DNA of 64,000 nucleotides. It comes from Sialis fuliginosa (taxonomy: Eukaryota > Arthropoda > Insecta > Megaloptera > Sialidae). The notes beneath the pieces were generated by a model, which searched no databases, was not told the DNA's origin, and saw nothing but the letters and a program-made list of their open reading frames with translations. The position numbers and the translations under genes were made by a program. The first letter of the stretch is position 1. Every line of letters starts with the position of its first letter. The stretch spans positions 19,963,638-20,027,637 of the forward strand of contig OY540815.1 of assembly GCA_961205875.1 (NCBI GenBank), written 5' to 3'. Positions 1 through 13,200 of this stretch are shown piece after piece.

Positions 1-215
1 TAGATTACACTAATAATTAGTTTTAATGTCCACCATTTTGACATCCACTGGCCGATTATCATCAAATTAGGCTGTTTTATAGATAAGTGTCTATAGATTA
101 TGATTCAATAATGGCAGTAATCAAATATCAATAAATATTTCTAATTTAGTACCTACATTCAATTAAACAAGAATTCAACACTGGAGTATGATCCAAGACT
201 GGTGCCAGTACCTTA
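1..215. mobile_element. MITE family A, truncated by window edge
   Basis: Right-hand part of a small non-autonomous DNA transposon that recurs at 17035-17550 and 21515-21984. The right terminus reads GACTGGTGCCAGTACCT followed by TA. The inner sequence (ACTGGCCGATTATCATCAAA, then TCTATAGATTAT) closely matches the 17.4 kb copy and is the reverse complement of the 21.6 kb copy. The left half lies outside the window. There is no coding capacity. A TA flank suggests Tc1/mariner-type mobilisation, which is inference. Confidence 0.8.
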
Positions 216-790
216 TTTATATAAGTAATTCGTCATCGGTGGGACATTTGGTGTCCAAAAATGATTTTTTACTTAATAAATATAAATGAAGAAAAGTTTT
301 AAAAATTTTTATTTCCGGTTAAATGTTAATTATTTATGCAAATTAATAAACAAACTGTTTACTAATAAATCTGAAAATTAAATTTTGTCTGATATGTAGA
401 TAAAATACACTTATGTGACCTTATATTATTAACTTGCCGGTAGGTTACTTTTATCAGTTAAAATAATACATCGAAATTCGATTGTGTTGCTTGTGGCTGG
501 CCTCAAGCAACAGATCTAATCAGGATTACATTGTTGCATTATTCATGGATCAATCCTCAACTATGATGCTACAATGTTGCCTCAGTTTGTATAATATACC
601 TATGGTTCGTTTATGTTAATATTTATTATTATATTAATATTCTAGTATACAAGGTTTTGAAACGATCTAAAAATTCATTATTACGAAATATATCTCAAAT
701 TAGAGCTAAATAAATTACTTTCTTATACATACCCAAGGACGTATTGTAATCACAAACTTTTATGGCGACAAAACGAATTCGTTTTAATTT

Positions 791-1072
791 TTTTAATTTG
801 TTTGTCTTTATTGTGATATTAAACTAAAAATAAATATGCAATATTGATTTCATATTTTGTTTGTCAAGATAATTTGCAAGAAAATCTATTTTTTATGTAC
901 TTTAATAACAAATATGTATTTTTTTAAATATATTTAATTTGCTTTAATTTGTTTGTTTTTATTGTGTTCTTAACTAAAAATAAACATGTAATATTGATAT
1001 TATATTTTGTTTGTCAAGATAATTTTGCAAGAAAATATCTTTCATGTATTTTAGTACAAAGATGTATTTTTA
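791..1072. repeat. Two-copy tandem duplication, about 150-bp unit
   Basis: The segment beginning TTTAATTTGTTTGTCTTTAT near 791 is repeated near 942. Both copies continue through TAAACTAAAAATAAAYATG, then ATTTTGTTTGTCAAGATAAT, then GCAAGAAAAT, with scattered substitutions. No coding or transposon ends are visible. It looks like an old local duplication. Confidence 0.7.
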
Positions 1073-1086
1073 TTACTTTATTATTA

Positions 1087-1403
1087 GTATAGGAACCAGC
1101 TGTGAAGTACCCACTCAGACAAAGCTTGGACGATGCGTCCAGTCTGCCAGCTTATAGGGGCTTAATAGATAGAGCCCCTGAAAATACGCAAACAAATTAT
1201 GCCGTATATCCAAAACATCTTTAATTAGGATCTACTTTAAATAACCATCACTTCTAAGAAGTTGTAACGCGAATTTTTTTCGGGGGCCTTATCTATTAAA
1301 CCCGTACAAGCTGGTGTACCGGCTTAGCTTTGTCTTAGTGGGTACTTCAAAGCAACCACAACGGCAGACAGTTGTAAAGTGAAAATACAGCTGGCTCCTC
1401 TAC
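1087..1403. mobile_element. 317-bp MITE with long inverted repeats and TA flanks
   Basis: The left arm reads GTATAGGAACCAGCTGT, then GAAGTACCCACTCAGACAAA. The right arm, reverse-complemented, reads GTAGAGGAGCCAGCTGT, then GAAGTACCCACTAAGACAAA, and both arms continue into a shared TTAATAGATA. The right arm has about 37 extra bases after CAGCTGT. TA dinucleotides flank both ends (1085-1086 and 1404-1405), as expected for Tc1/mariner-type MITEs. It is clearly more GC-rich than its surroundings and has no open frame. Confidence 0.75.
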
Positions 1404-3382
1404 TATATGTATATAAAACAATTAATCGATACAAGTGGATTAAAACCAAAAACAAAGGATTTTATTTGTTTTGTTTAAAACATTCAAACAAATAAAAATT
1501 GTTTTTTGTCTTTTCCCAAAAATTATTATTAACCACCAATTTTATCGACGTCAACAGTACTTTATTTTTATTCATTGCACCTTTTGTAAGATTAAATCAT
1601 ATAAATATATTTACAAAGAATCAAATTTTAAGTTAACCACTCTATCAAAGTATAGTAAATTTAAATATCTATAAGTACTCACTTGTTCAAGTTCGAAAAT
1701 CGGTTCTCTTCAACTGGAGTACATAATATTTATATGAATATCTATTTAAAATATACAGTATGTGCATAGTATATAACTTGTTAATATACATATATTATAA
1801 TATGATGTGAAAGCATTCTTCCCATGCTTTAGTAAATGTAATAGGATATAAAAAACGTGGAAATGTTTTATAACCATTAAATCATAAACCTAATGTCTTT
1901 GACTTTCAGCAAGCAGTTGTAAATTTTCTTTTATGTTCCAGAATTTAACAGGATTCCATGCAAAGAATATCTTATGTTAAAGATGGTACTTTTACGAGAA
2001 TACATATAATTATAACATACCGAATATATTTTTATAAGGATGTGGGTTTTGTTTTGCTATATCAATTTCAATTATGTCTGAGATCATTTCAGACACACAT
2101 TTAATACGTTTTCTCTCTCTATTTCGATGTTAAAATACCGTACAGTAAAAAGAGAGAAAAATAATATTAAAAAATTTATTTTACACTTTGTAAGAAATTC
2201 AGATAAAATTTTTTTTGAAGTATTTCATTTAATTCTATAAAACGGTAAATGATGTAGTAGATACATAATTTAAAAAAATTTAAATTGGTTTAGTCATGTT
2301 TGCTACTGAACAGTTTATATATAATTTTATATTTTAATAAATAATAATTTTTTAAAACATTCGTTGATTTCTTAATGCGATTGATAATGCACACATGAAT
2401 TATTCATAAAAATTTATATTGGTAATTCGTTTTAACGAGTCGGGAATAATAAAAACCGATTTTTCTATATTACGCGCCCGAGCATTAGTAATAAAATAAA
2501 TTTTGTGTATTACTTATACAGGGTGAGTAAAAACTGAATTAAATCAAAACAATGTTTTAATAAATGTTCAATTGAAAATTCAAGTATACTTTTAGGAAGT
2601 CATTTTTCTTCTTTATGGTTACGTAGTTATGACTTCATGAAACCTTTTTTTAAATGGCAATTTTTTATGAAAGATATTTTTTCTCCTTACTGGGGTATAA
2701 TAACAAAAAAAATTAAGTTAAAACTTCTTTAATATCTAAAATAATAAATAAATAATAAAGTAGGCATTGGATTATAATGTTTAGCTAAAAACAAACAATG
2801 GGTATAAAAAGTTTTCACTTTTTTTTTTAATAATTAATAATTTATTAAATTATATTTATTTAAATACACGAATATGTTACATAATTTAACGTAATAATTA
2901 TGCAAGGTGAAGAAAAAGCTCAAATAAATATATTATTATATTTTACAACAAACGTTGTAGACGTTATTTTGGTCCATGTTAGCGTATACTATAGAAATGA
3001 TATTATTTTTATTTAATTATAAAATTATTACCAAAATAATAATAATTTTTACCTCTTTGTAAATATTTTATTCTAATTGCCAAAATAAATTCATTAGAAA
3101 CAAAGATATTTGAATTTCATAACTGTACCCGTGGAAATATTATAAAAAAATAAATTATTACTACCATTTAAAATATTTCAAATTAAATATTGTTCACATT
3201 GTCATATTTCACTGAAAAATTTCGCTCTAAAAGTATAATTGAAATATTCGTGCCATTTTTTATTCTAAAAAAATATCCGCATTACCAAGATAATAACGGC
3301 ATTAGCGTCAATTACTCTTCACAGGAGCGTAAGTGATTACTTTAAATTGGAGTATTGTTAAAATAATTACTGTAATCTAACC

Positions 3383-3622
3383 ATGCAAGGGTTCGTGACA
3401 AAAATAATACTACTGATTTTTTTTATCGTATATGTGCACTGTGCATCAACAATTTTTATTCTCAAATTAATTATGCAACTTTTTATTAAAATATATTTAG
3501 AATTATTTTGTCGTTTATATATTATTTTATATAGTGGAAGAAATTGCCTACATAATGATCAGTGTACTATGTATAACAAAATAATAGGACGTTGTGATAA
3601 AACAATATTCATTAATTTTTAG
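3383..3622 (+). CDS. Doubtful small secreted cysteine-rich peptide ORF (79 codons)
   Basis: An ATG in an acceptable context (AACCATGC) opens a 79-codon frame. Its first 21 residues resemble a signal peptide: MQGFVTK followed by the hydrophobic run IILLIFFIVYVHCA. The middle is another hydrophobic, lysine-poor stretch. The tail has a compact cysteine cluster, NCLHNDQC then GRCDK, spaced C-x5-C-x10-C, faintly like an EB-type module or a small secreted peptide. An alternative is a two-exon gene in which the middle is an intron, since an AG follows TTATATAGT just before the cysteine tail; I see no strong donor. No homologue is recognised, codon use is as AT-rich as the background, and the ORF sits in an inferred intron on the opposite strand. 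A chance ORF is quite possible. Confidence 0.2.
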   Translation: MQGFVTKIILLIFFIVYVHCASTIFILKLIMQLFIKIYLELFCRLYIILYSGRNCLHNDQCTMYNKIIGRCDKTIFINF

Positions 3623-3639
3623 CTACATCATTATTTTGC

Positions 3640-4020
3640 TTCCTCGCAATATCGAAGATACGATAATCTGTGATCGTTTTAAAATGAGTCAAAAAAATTA
3701 TTCTCCGATTTTAAAATTTTAAATGATCTTTCGTTTCAGGTCAAGATAAACATCTTTCGTTCCATGTTTGTTTGTCTGTCTGTCTGTGTGTGTGTCTTTC
3801 CCCTGAATCCTTGTCACTCACATAACTCATGAACTACTGAACCGATATTAATGAAACTTGGTTGGAAGGTTGGGTTTGGCTTGAGAACGGTTTCATTTCA
3901 AAATCATCAGAATCGTGTGAAAGGGGGAAGGGTGACATCCCAAAATATTTTTATTTGAATTGTTGAATAATGAACTACCTTTGGTGAAGCACTGTGCATT
4001 TACTTGGCAGATATTTTTAT
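3640..4020 (+). repeat. Dispersed repeat family C, copy 1
   Basis: First of four copies (others at 20055, 37400, and 61048 on the minus strand). The shared order is ATATCGAAGATACGA, TTGTGATCGTTTTAAAATGA, a TCTGTCTG run, CTGAATCCTTGTCA, CATAACTC-TGAACTACTGAA, CCGATATTAATGAAACTTGG, a GAGAACGGT block, AAATCGTG and GGGGGA. This copy also shares AACTACCTTTGGTGAA and AAGCACTGTGCATTTACTT with copy 2. There is no coding capacity. The core resembles interspersed repeats common in insect genomes, probably Helitron-associated. Confidence 0.75.
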
Positions 4021-6654
4021 ATTATTTTTCAATTTTAAGAATTTTTACTCGTAAAAATTAAAGCCATCTCGTCTCAGTCTCGTTTCGTAATAAAAAAAGC
4101 CGATCGTGATCGACACCAAAACTTTTGAACAAATAAATTTTGATAACAAATCTTGTAGGTATATGTTTTACTTTAGTTATTTATTTAAAGATTAACGATC
4201 AGTATCGTTTCATTCTTGACTTGAGTCAATCTCGTCTCGACAGCCGTAAACGCTGGATGAAATCTGGTGAAAATAAAATTAACACTGATAACTTCAGTAA
4301 AATAAAATAAAAGTATATACCAAGCGTCTGTGAGAAATAAGAATAAAGAAACACGTACAAAAGATAATAAAAAAATATGAGGTATAACTAATGTATCAAA
4401 TTCACTTGTGGAATACAAAGGAATTTAAGAAAATTGTTTCTAATAAACATGACTCACGCTCTCTACCTTTTTATAAATGTTACTTTTTAATGAAATGAAA
4501 TGTTGCAGACGTGCTTCTATCTTCAATCATTATTTTTGAAACTGTAAACATATCTAAATTTTTAATTTTGTATGTATATCAATACGAAATGCACCGTGTT
4601 TTAAAAAAAGTACCTATAGAAATCATGAAAAAAACGAACGGAATAACACGTTTTGAGGACTTTTAAATCAAGTATGACTCTTATCTCGATGAAAAATGTA
4701 GTTGTGTCTGTCGGTATTTGACCGCTCTATAATTAAAATGAATAAAATCACAAATAATCAATTTTAATTTTAAAGTTATTATACAGAATGGTCCAGTTTG
4801 GGATACAGACAAAAAATTGTACAGAAAGAGGGTGTCTATCTTTAACACCCTCTGAGCTACAGGAAGTTTAAAAAGATCCTTCAGAGTAGTACTTACAAAT
4901 AAAGATTATCTCATAACTTCCAAAGTAACGTAATTAGAGAAATCACGAGTTCGTTTCAGAGGTAATTAACTAACGTATTTTTCAGTATTAGCGTTATTGC
5001 TGGCCGTTCAGAATTATTGCTCATCAAAGTCAAAAAAAATATTTTTTAAATAAATGTTTATAAAATGAATCATTCCTCGCACCGGACCTGTACTTTATGA
5101 TGTTTTCTAGAAAATTTTTACAATTCAATTGTGCTGTCATCTTGATAGGAAGAGTTCATCAAAATAAACCAAAATAATATCTAGCTGTCAGTTTTGTAAA
5201 TTGATTTTTCTGACCGCTTTTTTTAACACGTCATCTCGTAACAATAGAAAATTATTTTTATAACCATCCATATATAGGTAGATATTTTTCTGAAAGAAAA
5301 GTATATTATAAGATCAATACATGATTTTATAAAGAATTTCTTATTTTTTATTTATTATTTACTAACAAAAGAAATGCTGTTACTAATATATTAAGACATT
5401 TTTAGAGAATATCTCTAATTTGTATTTACAGATTCCAAATCGCAAAATGGCAGTAATTAGTTAAAATAAATCTATTAAATTTTTTCGATCGTTTTTTTTT
5501 CTTTTTAATTTTTGTGCAAGAGATATTCTAAATGAGATTTTTAGAACCGCTTCTTTAAAGTCACTTCAATGCGGAGATACAAACACTTTTTACACATACT
5601 CAATGTTGAACATACAATTTTATAGAGGCATACATTTGTAGTTGTACAAATATGTCTATGTCGTCTGTGAAAAACTAATTCCAAGCTTTCTCTATTGTTA
5701 TTTTGCCCAACATCCGAGTACAAAACAGAATGACAGCAGTGGACGCTATGAAAAGGCAGAATTATGTCTATAGTTATACTTGGCGCTAATGAAATGTATA
5801 TTCAAGCAGCATTGAATGTGGCCAATGTGTGGCCACTAGATAAACTTAATGCATAATAACCTGTAGTACTGCAATTGTTTTCGTGGGTAATTCTATGGAA
5901 CAAATTACTACAGCTATCTGGATTTGACATAATTTAAGAAGATATCTAATGTAAGGATTAACCAGTACGCAAGAAATTCATTAAGATGAGCATATTATTA
6001 TCTAGTTTCTCTCATGCCAGATAGTTTTCTTATACACCTTGTATTTGAAATAATGATAATAATTTTCATTTATAGAAAGAAAATGTTACTAAATAATTCA
6101 AATGAAAATATAGTTAATAAAAAAGTGAAAAAAAATAGTAATATAATGTAGATATGCACATTTAGAATTACATTGTGCAAAACATAAAAATAAAATAAAT
6201 ATTACCCGCTACTAATATAATATAAGCTATATTCATAAATACTGCTATAGCATTTTTCTACTATTTTTAATTTCATTTTAAATGCTACTGGGTAAATGCA
6301 CAAATTATAAAAGCTATAATACAAAATTTTTTAGGTCTACATTTTTCTAATTGTATTTCAGAAATTGTAATTCAGATTAGTAAATTGCAATAAATTTATA
6401 AAATTTTCAAATTGCAATCAATAGCGTCAATTCGAATTAAAGGATACATTTGCTGCAACAACGCTTCTAATGGTAAAAGGGAAATATGTGTCGCACATAC
6501 TAATTATAATACTGAACGAAAATCATAATTCAAAACCGGAATAACGGAATGAACAGTATTCCCCTTATTAAAAAAAATAAAATTCAAATTTAACATGTAA
6601 CAAATAAACCCTGATAAAACATATATTTTTTAAAAATTAAGTATTATTTAATGA
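4021..6654. other. AT-rich non-coding stretch
   Basis: I see no gene or complete repeat here. A segment near 4050-4250 carries several GTCTCGTCTC / CTCGTCTCGAC words that recur elsewhere in the window (see findings). Short ORFs on both strands lack any recognisable domain. Confidence 0.5.
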
Positions 6655-6970
6655 CTAGCTTCGCTCGCGTGTACTACGGAATTAAATTTTTGAAAAATAT
6701 ATGTAGTTGAATTATTTTAGATCTTTTTATTCTACACAATTCTTTACTACATTATATTGTTCAATATTTAACTGTTTAAGAGCGCGCTGACGGCAAACTT
6801 TTTCTGAATTCATCTACTATTATCGTCACTGCTTATTTCTTATGTTACCTAACGTAACAAAATATATACTAAAACTTGAGCAAAGAAAATATCTATGAAT
6901 TAAAAAAAACACGTAAATCGGTGGTTCTAGAGTGGTCACTAACGGCCAGACGGACAAACATATATATAGA
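6655..6970 (-). mobile_element. Short non-autonomous Helitron-like element
   Basis: Read on the minus strand it starts with TCTATATATATGTTTG right after a host A (6971) and ends ...CGCGAGCGAAGCTAG right before a host T (6654). A 5' TC, a 3' CTAG and insertion between A and T are Helitron hallmarks. A short GC-rich CGCGAGCG lies near the 3' end, where Helitrons carry a hairpin, but it folds poorly. The internal part (6690-6882) is shared with 33263-33470. There is no Rep/helicase, so it could only have moved in trans. Confidence 0.55.
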
Positions 6971-8520
6971 TATAGATAAGTTAACTTATACAGTAACGTA
7001 ATTATAGGCATATTTATTTTTTTGGGGAGGGAGTAAACATCTTTTTTGATAAAAAAACTTGGTATGCCAGATTTAAAAGAAAAGTAATGTGGAAAACCAC
7101 GAAGTTTTTTTTTATTAAATTCAACCTAATGTTGTTTACATCTGGCAACCCTGTTATATACAAGTGTGGCGTTTTTTTTATTACTTTTTATTGATTTTTG
7201 ATATCATAGGGATAAACAATATTAATGTTTGTTTTTTTTTCATAAAAATATACATTAGTTGTGTCTTGCAGATCTTACTTCCATTACTGTATTTACATAT
7301 TTTTTTACTAACTGTTGTACTACTAGCTTAACTGTTTTTATAATTACTTAAATTAAATTGAAAGCTGTCGAGAAACAAGTGAACATTTTGAAATTAATTA
7401 GCGGTAATGAAACATGCCGTTTTTATAATGAAAAGCATAAAAACTACCACGTTCATTTAACGATATGAAAAATATGCGCATTTCTGTTCATCATAAAAAT
7501 AAGTTAAAAGTATATTTAATAAGTATTAACTACATAGCATGATAAAAACCATTATTACATGTGCAATATATATTTTGATCCTAAAAAAAACTAATTCCAA
7601 AATTAAAAATATCTGCCAAATATGCTAAATTATGCAACGAGATACCTATATGTATATCTCAATGAATGAAAAATTTTACTACAGCTGTAAAACATTTTTT
7701 ATGAAAAATTTAATGCTCTACAATCCACAAAAAAGATTGCATACAAAAAAAAATGAGATACCTGTGTTTGATGATTTTTATATACATACATATATGTGAC
7801 TACCTACTAGTCAGATAAAAAAGGTTCTGAGACATTTTATTATATTGCTTAGTTCTCGCTTTATAGACGGTGAAAGGTAAATAATGCTATTCTTAAAACT
7901 CTGCAAGTTTTTTTTAATCTTTATCATCCAAGCATGAACAAATTTTAAAAATAGATAATAGAACACGGACTGTGCATTTGATACGAAAATCGAGTCTTCA
8001 CAAAGAAAGATTTTACTTTGTCTATACTTGTTTTTATTGATATATGAGTATACAAAATATAAGTATTGGTTGGGTTATTCCACTATCTTCACTTTCATAT
8101 AAACCTAATTTTACACATTATGGCAATACAGAATGCGCAATCCATGCCTCTAGGAACTCTAGGTCTATGGCATCAATGAAATAATGCATGTGATTTTTCT
8201 AATTACATAGGAACCTTCATGACGTAACTGTCCTAATAATCGATTTAAATTAATGGTTACATTTCAAAAGACAGATTCAAAATGAATTGCGTGATGAAAA
8301 AATCGAGCGATTTTAATATACTTGTATACATCAAATTTTAAACTGTCATGACCATTTATACACTCATGTACATATATTCTGATATGTCATGCTTTCAGGT
8401 CATTACGATTGTATTTAATCTTCTATTTGTTACTTACGTTTTGACAGATTTGATCATCAGTTATTATTCATACAACATTGAATGGAATGGTATTATAAAT
8501 TACATGCTTACATATATGTA

Positions 8521-9263
8521 TTAGGTGTGCAAAAAAGTTCTGAGTTTTAGATTTTATACAACCGAAATCACATTTTAAAATGTATTCATCTTCCTGTCCT
8601 TTTAGAGTTTAAAAACGTTGACATTGGCTATTCAAAATGGCATTTGATGCACATTATCTCAAAGATAAGTACTGTACAAAATGGCAATAACAAAAGAACA
8701 TATTCGATTTTCCACCCACTTCGCGTTTTATCTGAAAAAAGCTGTTGAAGCTACCAAAATGATTTGTGCTGCATATGGGGAGAACGTTGGCCCTGGTCAA
8801 CCTTTGACATCGACGCCAAAGACCAATACCCATGCCAAGAAGGTTTTGCTCTGCATCTGGTAGGATTGAAAAGGTGTGCTGTATTACGAGTTGTTACAGA
8901 CAGGTAAAACAATCACAACAATTGATGAATTTGAGCAATGTGTTGAAATGAAAAGGCCATTTACTGGATAAGGACGTCGTAATATGGTACTGCTTCATGA
9001 CAATTCCCGTCCACATTTTGCAAAATCTTTGAGTTAGACTTACCACCTGTTTCGGTCGCTGCATCATCAATTAGCTGATAAACATTTTAAGACATTTGAA
9101 GAGATACGAGAATGCATTGATGATTTCATCGCGTCGAAGCCAGTGAGCTTCTATCATCAAAGAATTCGCAAGAAAATCGTAAGATGGTAAAAGGTCATCG
9201 GTTTTTTTAATATACATTTTTTACAAAAAAAATCAGAACCGATAAAAGTATGGTATCTACCTA
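8521..9263 (+). mobile_element. Internally deleted mariner element
   Basis: Tc1/mariner element about 740 bp long, against about 1.3 kb for intact mariners. The left end is TTAGGTGTGCAAAAAAGTTC after a TA (8519-8520). The right end, reverse-complemented, gives TAGGTAGATACC...GGTTCTGATTTT, so the terminal inverted repeats have drifted; the right boundary is uncertain by a few bases. It encodes the broken transposase described separately. Confidence 0.85.
8681..9190 (+). pseudogene. Mariner transposase pseudogene
   Basis: Relic of a mariner DDD-type transposase. The N-terminal part (HIRFSTHFAFYLKK, then EATKMICAAYGE) is the start of the helix-turn-helix region. The frame then jumps directly to a catalytic-core segment (KKVLLCIW-stop-D, then GVLYYELLQTGKTIT), so several hundred bases encoding the rest of the DNA-binding domain and the first catalytic aspartate region are gone. 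Downstream the reading continues with MVLLHDNSRPH (the second catalytic Asp block, HDN) and, after another stop and a deletion, HFKTFEEIRECIDDF and ASKPVSFYHQ near the C-terminus. In-frame stops and at least two deletions rule out activity. I place it in the mariner family from the HDN-RPH and SFYHQ motifs; the subfamily is not certain. Confidence 0.9.
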
Positions 9264-10057
9264 TATAAATATATTTTTGTTTATTTAATTTTATTATTTC
9301 ATTTATTAAGGGGTTAAATAGCAATTGTAAAATATCTAGTTATGCGTACAATATTATAAAACAAACAAAAAATTGAACGTTCTAACTTTGAAATTTATCA
9401 CCAACATACAGATATAGCATTCGCTTCAGCATTGATCAGCAAAACACGACAAATAATAAACTTTTGAACAAAAAATAGTAATAATTCACCTTTCGTTTGG
9501 AAGATCAGACCAATACCGTGTGTTACAGATGGGTGGAAGTTTAAAAATATCGACTTAAGGTTTTATTCTTTATATTAACTCTTTTGTATTTGAAATGGGT
9601 ATTTTTTTTATATTCCATGTAAGTTGATTTCTTATTTTAGAGTTTTTTCTGTCATATTTGCACATCTGTGCGATTTATACTTGCAATTTTAAATATAATT
9701 TCGGTTTAATTAAATATGTTTTAACTTTTTGAAATATTTGTAATGAAGTTTTATTTGGTTAAAAGTAAGAATAGCTTCAATTCAAGATAATCTAGAATAT
9801 GAACACAATTTGGTATACTGTGTATGTATGAAAATAATTTTAAGTTTAAATTTAAAAAAAAATAAGCACATTAACGAAATTGACACAGTTAAGCTTATAA
9901 AAATTAATAGATAATAAAATTATGTCAATTTTAATCCTAACAATTTGTTTGTATCTGAAAGACTTCTATTCAATTTTTGGCAGGATTGTTTTAACAAAAT
10001 ATTTATTTCATTAAATTTAAATTAAACTGCAAACAAAGCAAGATGGTAACAACTCAC

Positions 10058-10208
10058 CTTCTATCTTTACGATCTTCGGCAGCAGACTGTTCCAAAACAG
10101 TCCGATGCCGACTATAGCGGATGTGTAGGCGTCAGCTGCTGCTAAACTGAGACTGATGTGCAACGTTGGCGATAAAGGTCTTCGTATCCAGTGCACCGCT
10201 ATCAGAAC
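10058..10208 (-). CDS. Class A GPCR, coding exon 2 (TM1 end, IL1, TM2)
   Basis: Internal exon of a rhodopsin-like receptor, 151 bases. The acceptor reads TTTGTCGACAG just before it (10209-10219) and the donor is AAG|GTGAGT at 10058/10057, an excellent match. It enters in phase 0 after Lys89 of exon 1 and leaves in phase 1 after Glu139. It encodes residues 90-139: VLIAVHW finishes TM1, the basic IRRPLSPT is the first intracellular loop, and HISLSLAAADAYTSAIVGIG is TM2 with the family-defining aspartate D2.50 at residue 115 (LAAAD). In the GPCR family D2.50 binds the sodium ion and helps couple the receptor to G protein. The base composition is far richer in G and C than the flanks, which supports real coding. 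An orphan or amine-like insect receptor is plausible; I do not recognise the orthologue and TM3-TM7 are missing. Confidence 0.9.
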
Positions 10209-10353
10209 CTGTCGACAAAGGTAAAAAAGTATATAGTTAACACAAGGAACTAAATTCATTAACGTCTAGTTCAAACTCCTGCGCTTAGAAAGGTAAAAAG
10301 ACATGTTTTCCTTTTATCATGTAAATTTAACTGCTACCGATTTTTTTCTAAAG

Positions 10354-10744
10354 TACAGTCACCTGCATTAATGGTCTTGCAGTTTGTATTCATTTTCGTT
10401 TATCACAAACTTAGTAGGCTCCTCCCATTTGATTATTATAATATTTAAATCATTTCTCCATGTATCAAACAAAGACAGATATTTTGAAATTCATTTGCTA
10501 GATAAAGAACTACTCTACGTTTATAGTATTCATATATATTTGTGCAATTAAATTATTATGAAATCTATTGAAAATTGTATACGTAAATTTTGTGGCAATA
10601 AATATTTGATATTCCGAATTTTAGTTTTTAAATATATTAAACTTGATAGAAAACGATAACCGATGATGTTTGTCTTTAAATTTGGAATCTGTTGTTAGCG
10701 ATTCTAGCTTTTAGGGTGCCAGACGAGTTCTACAGGCGACTGTA
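10354..10744. mobile_element. MITE-like element, TACAGTCACCTG ends
   Basis: The left end TACAGTCACCTG and the right end CAGGCGACTGTA are imperfect inverted repeats with TA at each extremity. The right inner part (GAATCTGTTGTTAGCGATTC...TTTAGGGTG-CAGACGA) also occurs in reverse orientation near 26128-26176, so it belongs to a dispersed family. No open frame. Confidence 0.5.
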
Positions 10745-13200
10745 CCTACTACGTTTTATTTTTGTTGTTGTTTATTTTGAATATTTCAAGATTCTATAAT
10801 AGATTTGGGGTAGGGAAAATTTAAATTAGTTAATAATATTTATTGATTTGTCACTTGTTAGACTCAAAAATTCGTGAAACAAATATCATCAGAGTAACCA
10901 GCAGCTACTGTGTATATTTTCATGCTCTTTTTTAAATTATATGCAGTATATTTGTAAAAAAAATACTGTGTTGCAATATCAGAAGGACGAAGGGTACCTA
11001 AACATTTGCATTTTATGATTTATATGTTTAATATTTTAAACGCTTTTTAGCATATATGAATATTTATTTTTTTCTTTTAAATATTTCGGTAATTAAACCA
11101 TTTTTTAAACTTATGCACAGATAATTTGTTTAGAAATTTTAATTTAAAATTAAAAAATATCTACTCTCTAAAATTGAATTAGTAGTAATTTCACTAACTG
11201 AATTAGTCACTTTAAATTTCACTAAAAGAATAATGATTTCGAATCGAATATGACGCCATTTTGGCTTTAATTTTAACTTCGATTTGTCAACGTATACAAA
11301 CCAACTGCTTATTAATAATAAATCATTTATACAAAACTTGAAAAATCTATTCAAAAATAATTTTTAGTGTGTTTGCAATAAATGTTTTTCATTAATTTTG
11401 ATTATTTCATAAATTAGTTTATGATAATTGACACATAAAAATAAATGACTGTTAACTAATTCAAGTAGTGAATAGTCACTAAATCGTAGTTGTATACTTT
11501 TAACTATTTCAATTAGTGAATACTCACTATGAATTAGTGATTTCTAAATATTTTAGTTTTAGAGAATGATTTCTTATTAAATATGCCCGAAGATTTTAAT
11601 ATTTTTTGCACTTTTCATCAAAATAAAAAATTTAAAACACAGTTAAAAAACTAATGATCCTGAACATAGAACTCCATCGATCCTTGCCTTCTTATTTATA
11701 TAAAACCTTATTTTATAAAACCTCACATATCCATCTTGTGAGTTATCAATCCCTAATCTTTAAACTAACTGACGCTAGGTAGACATAAAAAATAGTAGCG
11801 ATTAATTAAAAGCACATTGATGTAAAAAAAACTCGAAGAATAAAACTTTATTGTGCCATTTACTTGTTTTTTATTTTCTAATGATTACGGTTGTTTCGCG
11901 CCACTATGTATATTGATAAATAACATACAAAACATTCAAAATTTACTCAATAAATATTTTTGATCGATGAATGTATTAGGGATAAATTGTCACGATTAAT
12001 TACAAATGCATGTAAAATAAACAGTACTGAATAAATAAGTATAATAATTGGTGAAATAACATAATAATATTTTACTGAACAATAAATTATCAATCAGGGG
12101 CGTACCGAAATCAGAAAATTTCAAAATTTTAAATTACATTTTTTTATATAAATGGGTAGTAACAGATTTTAGTTATTTTAGCCGTGTCCTTTTGGAAAGC
12201 TTTAAAAACGTATCCTTATTTTCGGCGTAATATATGTGTGTAATATATATATAATAAGATTTAAATACTTTTGAGTATCTCTGGTGCATTGAACAAGACA
12301 GTACCGTGGAGTATAATAAAGAAAGAAAATGACGAAAGCGACCAGAGTACAGAAATATAATTTAAACTTTTAATAGGAACAAATCAAGGAGACGGAAATT
12401 TAAAATATGCGTAGATATATGATCACCACTTATCACAACGTCAAAATATGTAAAATAAAATCTGAGATTCGTCCTATTCCTCATTAATTCTTCATGTACT
12501 CGAAACTTTATATTATTTATTCAGTTATACAACGATTTGTATTCGAAATTATAATATCTTATAGAAAATTATCATTTTTGAGAATTGTTATGAAAATTTA
12601 TATATCGACGCATAAACATAAGTGCAATAGACAATAGAGCATAAAAGTACTTCTTTACATATTGAAATATCAATTCGCTTTGTTCAGTGACCACTCTGCC
12701 ACCTATCGGATAAAACTTGAACTCTTTTGAAGTTCTCAAACAGCCATTTGAAATTTTTAAATATAATGTAAAAATGATGTAAAATTTTTTAACGGTTGTA
12801 GAAAAAATGTTTTTTTTTTAAAGTTAGTATAAAACACCAAAAATATTTAAAATTATGCCGGTCTATGTAATTACATCAAACTAAATATTTGGTTTTAAAA
12901 TAAAATATAATCCGTTCCTCTTATGAAAAACAATATCAAAGCGCTCAATAAAATTCGATATTTTTAAATTCATTACATATTAATATTCGTTTGCGATAAT
13001 TATTATGCTTGAGCGCGTATACACAGTTTAAAATTTGATTTCTCTTTGTACAAGAGTCGATGAAAACAAATATTTGCATATTACGCCGAGCGTTCCTGAA
13101 AAACAATTCATTATAAATATGACTGCAAACACAGGTTTGGTTATCAGGAATATTGCGGTCAGCGTTCCGGCGGATGTTTATAATAATAACGTACGGTACC

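Larger units (their letters stand above)
1..10057 (-). other. Inferred intron 2 of the minus-strand GPCR gene
   Basis: Begins at the donor GTGAGT directly after exon 2 (10057 reading downwards) and has no visible end. I looked for a continuation exon on the minus strand carrying TM3 (a cysteine, then a DRY-like motif) and saw none, so the acceptor probably lies left of position 1. The stretch is AT-rich and holds the repeats listed separately (1-215, 791-1072, 1087-1403, 3640-4020, 6655-6970, 8521-9263). Elsewhere I see no gene, apart from a doubtful peptide ORF at 3383. That this is all intron is inference from exon 2's incomplete product. Confidence 0.6.
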
